This document shows positions 1-7,531 of a DNA stretch of 64,000 bases, one piece after another. The notes under the pieces were generated by a model, which saw only the letters and a list, made by a program, of their open reading frames with translations, was not told the DNA's origin and did not search any database. Position numbers and translations under genes: made by a program. How positions within the stretch are numbered: the stretch's first letter is position 1; every line of letters starts with the position of its first letter. This stretch comes from Bradyrhizobium sp. CB82 (GTDB lineage Bacteria > Pseudomonadota > Alphaproteobacteria > Rhizobiales > Xanthobacteraceae), in NCBI RefSeq assembly GCF_029714405.1, contig NZ_CP121650.1, positions 1,679,001-1,743,000 of the forward strand. The letters are read 5' to 3'.

Positions 1-60
1 CCACACGGTAGGCTCGATGATCTCGAACGGTGGCGACAAGTCGCCGTCAAACCGGGTCAT
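1..60 (-). CDS. N-formylglutamate amidohydrolase, N-terminal 20 residues (cut by window edge)
   Basis: An ATG at 60 opens a frame that is unbroken to base 1. The visible residues start MTRFDGDLSPPFEIIEP. A start of this form, with a PFEIIEP stretch, is what I recall for rhizobial N-formylglutamate amidohydrolases, which release glutamate from N-formylglutamate in histidine breakdown. The zinc-binding and catalytic residues lie outside the window, so the name rests on a short match and on the neighbouring cpdR, beside which I recall such genes in related genomes. It is divergent from cpdR. Confidence 0.5.
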   Translation of the reverse strand, partial: MTRFDGDLSPPFEIIEPTVW

Positions 61-372
61 CTTGGTCAGTTTCGTCCCTCTGTATCCGCGACAATCCGGA
101 TTGGACTCGAACAGGCCGGCAAAGCGAGGCTCTTATGTGCGGTCATTGTCAGGAATCGCAACCATTCTGCCAAGTGAAAAGTACGGATGCGGCGCTGGAA
201 CGTGACGTAACCGTGCAAGCATACGGGTGCGGGACTCGATTGATTCGTGCCCCATTCCGGTTCACAAAGGGCGCGCCGTGCGGGGGCCAAGGGGCATCTT
301 TCACCCGAAATTTACCCTCTGTCTGGCTTAGTGAACACGACAGTAGCTTCCGGGGATTCGACGTTTCCTGCC
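61..372. other. Divergent intergenic region upstream of cpdR
   Basis: These 312 bases separate the leftward amidohydrolase start from cpdR and must hold both promoters. Several open frames cross it, but none has a ribosome-binding site or a recognisable product. I see no RNA gene, strong hairpin or repeat here. Confidence 0.6.
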
Positions 373-732
373 ATGCCAAAAATCCTGCTCGCCGAAGACG
401 ACAACGATATGCGCCGCTTCCTGGTCAAGGCGCTGGAAAACGCCGGCTTTCAGGTCTCCTCCCACGACAACGGCATGTCGGCCTATCAGCGGCTGCGGGA
501 AGAGCCGTTCGAGATGCTGCTGACCGACATCGTAATGCCGGAGATGGACGGCATTGAGCTCGCCCGGCGGGCCTCGGAACTCGATCCCGACATGAAGATC
601 ATGTTCATCACCGGATTCGCCGCGGTGGCCCTGAACTCGGACTCGGAGGCCCCCAAGAACGCCAAGGTCCTGTCCAAACCGGTCCATCTGCGGGAATTGG
701 TGAGCGAAGTGAATAAGATGCTGGCGGCCTAA
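373..732 (+). CDS. cpdR: CpdR-type single-domain response regulator
   Basis: The 119-residue product is a lone receiver domain with no output domain. The acidic pocket is EDD at residues 8-10, the phospho-acceptor is Asp52 in LLTDIVMPEMDG, and the conserved Lys is in VLSKPVHL. In Caulobacter, unphosphorylated CpdR places ClpXP at the pole and promotes degradation of CtrA and PdeA; phosphorylation through CckA-ChpT switches it off. The chain ends in LAA, like the C-terminal alanines that make Caulobacter CpdR itself a ClpXP substrate. The ATG at 373 begins the domain at its usual point, so longer upstream frames are not needed. It stands alone, followed by tRNA-Val. Confidence 0.9.
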   Translation: MPKILLAEDDNDMRRFLVKALENAGFQVSSHDNGMSAYQRLREEPFEMLLTDIVMPEMDGIELARRASELDPDMKIMFITGFAAVALNSDSEAPKNAKVLSKPVHLRELVSEVNKMLAA

Positions 733-808
733 GTCGGTCGCCTTCCGTCCTTGCGCATGGTCCCCTGAGCCGTTATAGGGACCGCACCCGATTTTCTTTG
801 GACCTCTA

Positions 809-883
809 GGGCACGTAGCTCAGCGGGAGAGCACTACCTTGACATGGTAGGGGTCACAGGTTCGATCCCTGTCGTGCCCACCA
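809..883 (+). tRNA. tRNA-Val(GAC)
   Basis: The 75-nt cloverleaf has acceptor strands GGGCACG and CGTGCCC, a D-arm with AGCTCAGCGGGAGAGC, an anticodon stem CTACC/GGTAG around the loop TTGACAT (anticodon GAC), a T-loop TTCGATC, and an encoded CCA at 881-883. It reads the valine codons GTC and GTT. A hairpin and then a T-tract terminator follow. There is no integrase gene or duplicated 3' end nearby, so it is not an occupied attachment site in this window. Confidence 0.97.
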
Positions 884-921
884 TCCTTCGCTCGCGAAGC
901 GAGAGAAGGATGCCGCGCCGA

Positions 922-949
922 AGCCCAAACGGGCGCAGGCGGGCTTTTT
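922..949 (+). terminator. Probable intrinsic terminator of tRNA-Val
   Basis: AGCCC at 922-926 pairs with GGGCT at 941-945, followed directly by TTTTT. A second imperfect hairpin (stem of 11 with one mismatch, loop GAA) lies at 885-909, just after the CCA end, and may help 3' processing. Confidence 0.55.
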
Positions 950-1107
950 GTCCGCGAGCTACGGCTCGGCGAGCCCCGACTTTCCTTGCGACAGCCAAAT
1001 TCATCAATACGAAGCGTGTCCGGTGTAGCTTGAGCGAAGCGAAAGCGAAGACTGACGGGGCGTGCGGCCGCTTGGAACTGGCTGACGGCACCCGGCATTG
1101 ATTTGCC

Positions 1108-1323
1108 ATGCCGAAAACCTTCAAGACGGGCGATCACGTGAGCTGGAATTCCGAGGCCGGTCGCGTGCGTGGCCACATCCTGCGCGTGCACCGGAAGGAC
1201 GTGACCTACAAGGGCTATGTCCATCACGCGAGCCCTGACGATCCGCAATACGAGATCAGAAGCGACAAGACCGATCACGTCGCGCTCCACAAGGGCCGGG
1301 CGCTGCGGCTGTTGCGCACGTGA
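1108..1323 (+). CDS. DUF2945 (HVA1/TUDOR-like) small protein
   Basis: The 71-residue protein begins MPKTFKTGDHVSWNSEAG, the typical start of DUF2945 proteins, which fold as one small SH3/TUDOR-like barrel. GDHVSWNSEAGRVRG and the closing HKGRALR are diagnostic. The family's molecular role is unknown. The DUF488 gene follows after 30 bases on the same strand, so the two are probably co-transcribed. The ATG fits family length; I see no strong Shine-Dalgarno sequence. Confidence 0.85.
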   Translation: MPKTFKTGDHVSWNSEAGRVRGHILRVHRKDVTYKGYVHHASPDDPQYEIRSDKTDHVALHKGRALRLLRT

Positions 1324-1353
1324 GCGGGGCGAGCTGAGGAACCGGGGCCGCGC

Positions 1354-1899
1354 ATGGCTCATCCATTCTTCACCATCGGCCACGCGACCCGGCCCATCGA
1401 TGTGTTCGTCCAGCTGTTGCAAGATGCCGACGTTGCGCTCGTTGCCGACGTTCGCACCGTTCCACGCTCGCGCACCAATCCGCAATACAATCGGGACATC
1501 CTGCCGCAATCGATCGAGGCCTATTCCATCGGCTACGAGCACATCGCTTCGCTCGGCGGACTGCGCGGCCGTCAGCCCGAGTTGCCGCAAGAGACCAATG
1601 CCTTCTGGCAGAACCAGAGCTTTCACAACTACGCCGATTACGCCACAAGCGAGACCTTTCGAGAGGGCCTTGCGCATCTACGCGCACTCGGGCGCAAGCG
1701 CCGTTGTGCCATCATGTGCGCGGAGACGCTGTGGTGGCGGTGTCACCGGCGGATCATCACCGACTATCTGCTTGCAGCGGGCGAGAGCGTGTATCACATC
1801 CTTGGTCCCGGCCAGGTCGAACCGGCAGAGATCAATCCGGCCGCATGCATCCAGCCCGCAGGCCATCTGACCTATCCGGCAGACACCTCGCTTATCTAG
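1354..1899 (+). CDS. DUF488 family protein
   Basis: The 181-residue protein has the DUF488 hallmarks: FFTIGHATRPIDVFV at the start, ADVRTVPRSRTNPQYN, a YEHIASLGGLRGR segment, and the cysteine motif CAIMCAETLWWRCHR followed by RRIITDYLL. The family is cytoplasmic and its reaction is not established, although the Cys/Trp/His cluster suggests ligand or metal binding. It forms a likely two-gene operon with the DUF2945 gene. Length is normal and the frame intact. Confidence 0.9.
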   Translation: MAHPFFTIGHATRPIDVFVQLLQDADVALVADVRTVPRSRTNPQYNRDILPQSIEAYSIGYEHIASLGGLRGRQPELPQETNAFWQNQSFHNYADYATSETFREGLAHLRALGRKRRCAIMCAETLWWRCHRRIITDYLLAAGESVYHILGPGQVEPAEINPAACIQPAGHLTYPADTSLI

Positions 1900-1927
1900 T
1901 AGGCCAGATTCCGCGCGCTGACGGGCG

Positions 1928-2113
1928 TTAAGCCACCTCGTCCGCCCGGTGCCTGACAGAGATGTTCTGCTCCAAGGCCTTTGCGAGTACCGTGCCGGTC
2001 GTGCGGCCGAGCTCCTTCGCAATCATCGTCACCGGCATGGTGCCTGCGAGCGACTTGAGTTTCCTGATGTCTTCCTCGTTCCACGATTTTTTCCAGCTCG
2101 GCATCGTCCCCAA
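1928..2113 (-). CDS. Small helix-turn-helix-like protein of unknown function
   Basis: The 61-residue product reads SWNEEDIRKLKSLAG and then MTMIAKELGRTTGTVLAKA. A tryptophan-led first helix with a second helix of the AKELGRT type resembles a SANT/Myb or resolvase-like DNA-binding fold. Two starts are possible: TTG at 2113, with GGGGGGAG 10 bases upstream, or ATG at 2104 (58 residues); spacing favours the TTG. It is convergent with the DUF488 gene. A role in DNA binding is inference from helix pattern only. Confidence 0.55.
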   Translation of the reverse strand: MGTMPSWKKSWNEEDIRKLKSLAGTMPVTMIAKELGRTTGTVLAKALEQNISVRHRADEVA

Positions 2114-2294
2114 TCCCGCTCATCTCCCCCCTCGAATCGCCCGCACACATTATGGTAGAAGGTGATATCGAATGCACCTATTGTGGTCATCGCAAGGTGT
2201 TCGTCAGATGACACGGGGTGTTCCGTCAGGGCGTGACGGTCTGGCACAAACTGCACTTGTCATTTCTTCCACGATGCGCGTCGGCGAGCGATCA

Positions 2295-2531
2295 ATGAAA
2301 GCAGCATATGTTGCGGTAGCGGTGCTGATTGCGTCGGGCGCCGAGGCCCGGATCATCGATTGGCGGGCCGAGCTCGAGCGCTGCCGCGCGCTGCGCGAAA
2401 ACGTCGCGCCGCTGCTGCTGGCCGGCCAGGGGACGTCCGGCGTTGCGCGCTCGGGCCGAGCCGCCCGCCGCTGCATGTGGATCGAGCGAAGGGCGGCGCG
2501 CAAGCGAATTCCCGGCGCGGAAGCGCGGTAG
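2295..2531 (+). CDS. Possible small secreted protein
   Basis: A 78-residue frame starts MKAAYVAVAVLIASGAEA, which looks like a cleavable signal peptide, then continues with an arginine-rich region containing two cysteines (ERCRAL and RRCMWIERR). I do not recognise a family. The ribosome-binding site is weak. The frame competes with other open frames on both strands, so it may not be translated. The signal-peptide-like start is the only positive evidence. Confidence 0.35.
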   Translation: MKAAYVAVAVLIASGAEARIIDWRAELERCRALRENVAPLLLAGQGTSGVARSGRAARRCMWIERRAARKRIPGAEAR

Positions 2532-2560
2532 CACTTAGCCTGTTTCCGGCGCGCTTGCGT

Positions 2561-2617
2561 CTACGAATCAACGAGCGTTCCGTCGAGATCCAGAAGTACG
2601 CAGCGGGCCGAGGCATG
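2561..2617 (-). pseudogene. Remnant of the 5' end of a HAD-family hydrolase gene
   Basis: On the minus strand the codons before the TAG at 2561-2563 read ARCVLLDLDGTLVDS. This is a perfect HAD motif I with both aspartates of DxDGT and the usual LVDS continuation, which is most unlikely by chance. The frame stops right after the motif and nothing else of the enzyme remains. It is best seen as the stump of a deleted gene at a recombination or deletion scar. Confidence 0.6.
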
Positions 2618-2652
2618 CTGTGAAACCTGCTCGCGGCACGATGGGCCGGCGC

Positions 2653-3246
2653 TCACCCGAGATCGTGCAGGTCCTTGCCGAGCGGCGGTGTCAGGCGGAA
2701 TGTCGGGAAAGCGACCTTCAACCCGGCCCGCTCGGGCGTGCAGGCCATCGGACCCGCCAGATAGGAGTTCGCCCTGGGAAATGGCGCCAGGCGCATCAGT
2801 GGCCAAAGCTCGCCGTCGGCCGAAACCTGGAGGCGAAGGACACCGTTTGCGACGGTTGCGCGCACTCGGAAGTCACGGGGATCCCGCTCATAGGGCGCCG
2901 TCGCCCAATCGGATCGTCCGTCGGTCAGCACGCTCGCAAGCATGGCGCGTCCGTCTGAAAACTCGATACCGGCCTTCACCCAATGCTCCGCGTCGATGCG
3001 CACCATGATGCCCGCCTGGTCGTAAAGCGCCTGGAAGTCGCCCCGTACATGCAACTCGGCAGTGAACGCCTCGCCGGTCGGGAAGCCCAGGAAATGCCCG
3101 CTGTCGCGGTTGAAGCCGTAATGTGTTTCCCGCCAGAAATCGGTGGCGTTGTCAGTGACGATCTGGAGGCCCTCGCCCTGCGCGGTCCATCGTTCCGGTT
3201 CATTCAGCCACACGCCGTCGCTTCTGCGGAAGATCGGATCGCTCAT
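2653..3246 (-). CDS. DUF1349 (concanavalin A-like) protein
   Basis: The 197-residue protein has the DUF1349 pattern: an early aromatic-rich strand (TDFWRETHYGFNRDSGHF), FQALYDQAGIMVRIDAEHWVKAG, then DGRSDW and a final strand set ending GPMACTPERAGLKVAF. The family adopts a ConA-like beta-sandwich related to yeast Ree1 and YwtC-like proteins; carbohydrate-linked roles are suspected but unproven. The ATG at 3246 has GAGG six bases upstream and is preferred to an ATG 12 codons earlier. No signal peptide, so probably cytoplasmic. Confidence 0.85.
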   Translation of the reverse strand: MSDPIFRRSDGVWLNEPERWTAQGEGLQIVTDNATDFWRETHYGFNRDSGHFLGFPTGEAFTAELHVRGDFQALYDQAGIMVRIDAEHWVKAGIEFSDGRAMLASVLTDGRSDWATAPYERDPRDFRVRATVANGVLRLQVSADGELWPLMRLAPFPRANSYLAGPMACTPERAGLKVAFPTFRLTPPLGKDLHDLG

Positions 3247-3416
3247 GTCAACCTCGATTGGCGGGGCCGGTCGGCCTTGCACGATCTCGTGCGCTCACAA
3301 AGTTACGGCACGGCATTGGCAAATTGCGGCTTGAAGAGGGCAGCCGAGCTGCCGTGACGTCTGCGACATCCAGGAAATCGCCCTGATCAATTCCAGGCCC
3401 CAATGCGCGCGGCTGA

Positions 3417-6020
3417 TCAATTTCTGCGCGAGGCGTCGGCTGTGCTTGACGCCAAAGACAAGCCGGGTGATTTCATTGATCTCGGCGGCGCAATCTCCTG
3501 GATAAATTCTCTTAGTGCCTCGGTATCGAACGGCTTGCGAAGTATTCTTAGACTTGAAGGAGCTGCTTTTGCCGCGTCGCTGTACCCGGTCGTAAGGGCT
3601 ATGGGCAAGTTCGGATAACGCGACCGTATTTCTCTCGCGAGACCGACGCCATCGATGGTGCCTGGCATGACGATATCGCTGAAGACGAGATCGATCTTCG
3701 TGCCGGCTTCGAGCAGTTTTAGCGCCGCTTCGGCTGAATCTCGATAGATGGTCTCATAGCCCAGATGTTCGAACAGCGACGATGTCACTTCCGCCACATC
3801 AGCGCTGTCGTCGACAACGAGAACAGTCTGGCGCTGTGGATGCCGTGATTTCGCTCTGGCAGCGGAATGCTCTTTGCTGGTGATCTGCTCGTCTGCACAT
3901 GACGGCAGGTACACCGTGATCGTTGTTCCCTGTCCAACCTTGCTGTCCGCAGTCACCGTTCCGCCAGCCTGGTGGGCAAATCCATAAACTTGGGACAAGC
4001 CGAGTCCGGTTCCTTTGCCAACTTCTTTGGTTGTGAAAAATGGATCGAACATCTTGGACAGAAGAGTTGGCGGAATTCCGGTGCCTGTATCGCTAAACGC
4101 TATCGCAAAGAAGGCCTCTCCCGGTCGACGATCGCCAATTGTTCGATCTGCGGTCACGGCATTCACAGACAAGGTGAACGTGCCGCCGTTTGGCATTGCG
4201 TCGCGAGCGTTAACGGCGATGTTGACAATCGCAAGCTCCAGTTCGGCAAGGTCCACCTTAACCGGCGAAACATTCTCGCCAATATTTTCGTTGTACACAA
4301 TATTGCCGCGCAGTGAGCTCTCGATCATCGTGCGCATGTTCTTTATGGAAGCATTCAGATCAACGACCGTCGGGCTAAGATGCTGATGGCGCGAGAATGT
4401 CAGCAATTGGCGAGTAAGACTCTCTCCGCGCTTGGCTGCGGTCTGAATGGCCTCGATCGCTTTTGGTAATTTTGGATCAAGCAGGCGGGCAAAGATCTGA
4501 GCACTGCCTCCAATGATCATCAATAGATTGTTGAAATCGTGTGCAATCCCGCCGGTCAGTTTGCCGATTGCCTCCATCTTCTGCGACATCGCGAGCTGTT
4601 CGCGAGCCTGGAACAGTTTTTCCTCCGCGTCACGTCGCTCGGTTGCATCGCGGAGTATATTGATGAAACCGATCAGATTCCCTGCCTCGTCAACGCTCAC
4701 AGACACCGAGCCGGTGATGAAAAATGGCGTGCCATTTTTCCTGATCCGCCAACCCTCGACTTCGTGCTTGCCTTCTTGGATCGCCGACTCCAATGCACGG
4801 GCTGGGGAACCTGCGCGGCGTTCATCCGGTCGGTAAAAAATCCCAAAATGCTTGCCGATAATTTCTTCCGGGGTGTAGCCGATGATTTTTTGTGCGGTGC
4901 TGTTCCAGCTTGTAACGTGCCCCTCTTTATCAAGGGCAAAAATTGCGTAATCGACGACGCCCTCGATAAGAATCTGGAAGTGGCGTCTAACGCTGTCGAG
5001 TGCCAGGTTTTTCCGCTCAATCTGACGGCTCAGTTGGTCCTGAAGCGAAAGCAAGTGGACTTCAACGTCTTGGCGTGTCGCGATTGCAGCGGCCAAAGCA
5101 AGAGGCGGCACGGACACGGCAATCGAAAGCACGAACAGCGTCAATAGCGATCCATCTGGATCCGTTTTCGGAAATGGATCGTTACCCGCCGAGAAACCCC
5201 ACACGGCGGTTCCGAGGAAAATAAGCGCGGCCGTAGCCACGCCACACCGACTACCACGCAAAGCAGCCCACATCAGGGGCAGCAAAACCAGAAACCCTAG
5301 AAGGCTCCGATGCGGCAGCGGCACATTGAGGTCATTGCTGATGAGGTCGCTGCCGATGAGCGGGCTGTAAGCAACGATCCCGATGATGCTCACGAGAGCA
5401 GAGAGCGCGATCGATTCCCATGGATCCCACTTCGAAGAGCTGCGTGGACGCAGCATCGCCCAGAGCACGACGACCGGCGCAATCACCAATGTCCCAGCCG
5501 CGTCTGCAAGCCACCAGGCTAACCATGTGACGACAGAATCGGAAAGATTGAGTGTCGTGGCGAGAACGAATCCCGCCACGACGATGGTTGAACTAATCAC
5601 CGTGGTCGGCACAAACGTAATGACTGCAAATTTTGCGATGCCAGAGGGAGTGGCAAACGTCTGGCGACCATTCGACCAGCGACTAATCAGCCATGTCCCG
5701 GCAAACGCAGCGAGGAGAGCGCCAATCCCGACGGAGCCGGACTCCAGGAGCGACCGGTCGGCCATGAGGTAAGGAGAAACGGCCCCCAACAAGATCGCGG
5801 GCCAAATGCGGTAGCCGCGCAGCAGGACCAGTGCGAGCGCAAACCCGGTCGGTGGCCACAACGGGGTCGCGGCGGGGTTCATCGCGGGTAGTAGCAGCGC
5901 GGACTCGGCAAGGCCAATGTAAATCGCGGCGACTACTAAGAGCTCGACCAAGTAAGATGCCGCATCCCGAATGCCACCAAAAGCGATGATCTCGGCCTTG
6001 CCAAACCTTGCCCTTTCCAT
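3417..6020 (-). CDS. Hybrid sensor histidine kinase with MASE1-like membrane domain, PAS, HisKA, HATPase and receiver
   Basis: The product (867 residues) begins with about eight transmembrane helices (roughly 22-315) of the MASE1 type, then a PAS domain (about 345-465, with ATERRDAEEKL at its exit), a dimerisation/phosphoacceptor domain with His495 in GGIAHDFNNLL, an ATPase domain with N-box VNARDAM, G1 DTGTGIP and G2 GTGLGL, and a receiver domain (about 734-845) with VVDDS and Asp783 in FSDIVMPG. All key residues are present. It probably phosphorylates its own receiver, and perhaps a phosphotransfer partner, in response to a membrane or internal PAS-bound signal. ATG 6020 has AAGG six bases upstream. 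No partner regulator lies alongside. Confidence 0.93.
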   Translation of the reverse strand: MERARFGKAEIIAFGGIRDAASYLVELLVVAAIYIGLAESALLLPAMNPAATPLWPPTGFALALVLLRGYRIWPAILLGAVSPYLMADRSLLESGSVGIGALLAAFAGTWLISRWSNGRQTFATPSGIAKFAVITFVPTTVISSTIVVAGFVLATTLNLSDSVVTWLAWWLADAAGTLVIAPVVVLWAMLRPRSSSKWDPWESIALSALVSIIGIVAYSPLIGSDLISNDLNVPLPHRSLLGFLVLLPLMWAALRGSRCGVATAALIFLGTAVWGFSAGNDPFPKTDPDGSLLTLFVLSIAVSVPPLALAAAIATRQDVEVHLLSLQDQLSRQIERKNLALDSVRRHFQILIEGVVDYAIFALDKEGHVTSWNSTAQKIIGYTPEEIIGKHFGIFYRPDERRAGSPARALESAIQEGKHEVEGWRIRKNGTPFFITGSVSVSVDEAGNLIGFINILRDATERRDAEEKLFQAREQLAMSQKMEAIGKLTGGIAHDFNNLLMIIGGSAQIFARLLDPKLPKAIEAIQTAAKRGESLTRQLLTFSRHQHLSPTVVDLNASIKNMRTMIESSLRGNIVYNENIGENVSPVKVDLAELELAIVNIAVNARDAMPNGGTFTLSVNAVTADRTIGDRRPGEAFFAIAFSDTGTGIPPTLLSKMFDPFFTTKEVGKGTGLGLSQVYGFAHQAGGTVTADSKVGQGTTITVYLPSCADEQITSKEHSAARAKSRHPQRQTVLVVDDSADVAEVTSSLFEHLGYETIYRDSAEAALKLLEAGTKIDLVFSDIVMPGTIDGVGLAREIRSRYPNLPIALTTGYSDAAKAAPSSLRILRKPFDTEALREFIQEIAPPRSMKSPGLSLASSTADASRRN

Positions 6021-6256
6021 CACAAACCTTTTGCGGTGACCACCTCAATATGCGGTGGCGGGACCTAACCGCGGTCCGGTGTCATCCGAAAGAGGGCGGT
6101 TGCGGTTCACCGCGTCGAAGACCCCGCCAAGCACTCAATCCAGTTTTGACCAAAGCATGGCCGCACGATGGTCAGTGCGGGCCTGTTTGGTCAATTTTCG
6201 GAACTCGAGCCATCGGTCAGTACCCTTGACCTATTGGCCGAGAGTCAAACTGAACC

Positions 6257-7348
6257 TCAAGCGGCCAAGTATTTCCTCACCGCCGCCTCGTCCCACGCAA
6301 TGCCGTTGCCGGGCTCCTCGCTCGGCAATGCAAAACCGTCCTTGATCGTCAGTCGCGTTGCCAGCACGGCGTCGGCCCAGTCGACATATTCCAGCCAATG
6401 CGCCGTCGGCGTGACGCAAAGCAGATGCGCGCTCACCTCCGAGAACAGGTGCGTCGACATCTCGATGCCGGCGGCATGCGCTAGAGAGGCGGCGCGCAGC
6501 CAGCCGGTGACGCCGCCGATGCGCTGCACGTCGGGCATCACGAAGTCGCAGGCCTCGGCGGAAAGCGCTGACAGCATCGAAAAGGCGCTGTCGAAATTCT
6601 CGCCGATCTGAACGGGAGTGCGGAGCGCGTCCGCGACGCGGGCGCAGCCGGCATGGTCGTCATGCCGGATCGGCTCCTCGATCCAGAGCAGACCCTCGTC
6701 GTCGAGCATCTCGCCGCGGCGGATGGCCTCGGCAACCGTGAGCGCCTGGTTGTAGTCGCACATCAGCGTCACCTGATCGCCGACCGCCCTGCGCACCGCG
6801 CGCACCACACTGAGGTCCTCCCGCGCTTCGGGGCGACCGACGCGGATCTTTGCGGCGTGAAAGCCTTCGGCCAGCAGTTTTTGCGCGTCGTCCACGGCGG
6901 CACCGGCCGGCATGATGCCGAGCCCCTTCGAATTATAGGCGCGCACCGGCTTCGGTGCGCCGCCAAGCAGGCGCGCGAGCGGCAGGCCCTTGGTGCGGGC
7001 CAGCGCGTCCCAGGCCGCCATGTCGATGCCGGATTGCGCCAGGCGTTGCAGGCCGGCCAGCCCCAGCAGCGTGAAGCGCTGGGTCAGCTTGCGCTCGATC
7101 TCGAACGGCAGGAGCTCGTCGCCGGCGATCATATCGGCCATCTCACCGACCATCGCGGTCAGCGGCTTCAAGGCGGAGGGCGTGATCGAGAACAGATAGG
7201 CATGGCCGCGCACGCCTAGGTCGGTCTCGCAGTCGATCAGCACCAATGGTGCCCTGGCGACGGCGCCGGTCGAGGTTTGGAGCGGCAGGTTCATCGGCAC
7301 GATGACGGGGCGCGCGACAAAGCGCGTGATGCGGATGGTCTCGGTCAT
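6257..7348 (-). CDS. Mandelate racemase-like enolase-superfamily enzyme
   Basis: The 363-residue protein aligns throughout with Pseudomonas mandelate racemase as I remember it, with a constant offset of +3. Metal ligands Asp198, Glu224 and Glu250 (CDYN, WIEEP, GENF), the Asp273-His300 dyad (MPD and STHLF) and Glu320 (HWLE) are present. The Lys-x-Lys pair is changed: Lys167 is kept, but the second lysine is Arg169 (AAKIRVG). In mandelate racemase that lysine is the base for the S-enantiomer, so activity may be one-sided or on another 2-hydroxy acid. The start is the ATG where the capping domain begins. It stands alone between the kinase and a solute-binding protein gene. Confidence 0.88.
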   Translation of the reverse strand: MTETIRITRFVARPVIVPMNLPLQTSTGAVARAPLVLIDCETDLGVRGHAYLFSITPSALKPLTAMVGEMADMIAGDELLPFEIERKLTQRFTLLGLAGLQRLAQSGIDMAAWDALARTKGLPLARLLGGAPKPVRAYNSKGLGIMPAGAAVDDAQKLLAEGFHAAKIRVGRPEAREDLSVVRAVRRAVGDQVTLMCDYNQALTVAEAIRRGEMLDDEGLLWIEEPIRHDDHAGCARVADALRTPVQIGENFDSAFSMLSALSAEACDFVMPDVQRIGGVTGWLRAASLAHAAGIEMSTHLFSEVSAHLLCVTPTAHWLEYVDWADAVLATRLTIKDGFALPSEEPGNGIAWDEAAVRKYLAA

Positions 7349-7531
7349 AGAGTGTCTCCCGGCGGAGCGGATGCAGGTCCGTGCCGATCTTAAACATCTG
7401 TCATGAAACGAAAAGGCGCCTTGCTGCGACTCCCAAAAATGGGGGTGCGCTGGCCCGCGTTTGCTGTGCCGCCGCATGTTGCGTGGCTGCTCGAAAGCGC
7501 GCTGGCCGCGCTCAAGCCTGCGTAAGGCCGG

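Noticed and set aside
809..1107. tRNA-Val as an integration site for a genomic island
   Set aside because: No integrase gene, no duplicated tRNA 3' end, and the following DUF2945/DUF488 pair looks like ordinary chromosome.
820..1677. Minus-strand frames across tRNA-Val, ending in peptides such as GIEPVTPTMSR and DRTCDPYHVK
   Set aside because: These are antisense readings of the tRNA gene and recur as false proteins next to tRNAs; they have no independent support.
7403..7525. A 40-codon plus-strand frame starting MKRKGALLRLPKMG
   Set aside because: No ribosome-binding site, no conserved feature, and it lies in a short gap between two leftward genes.
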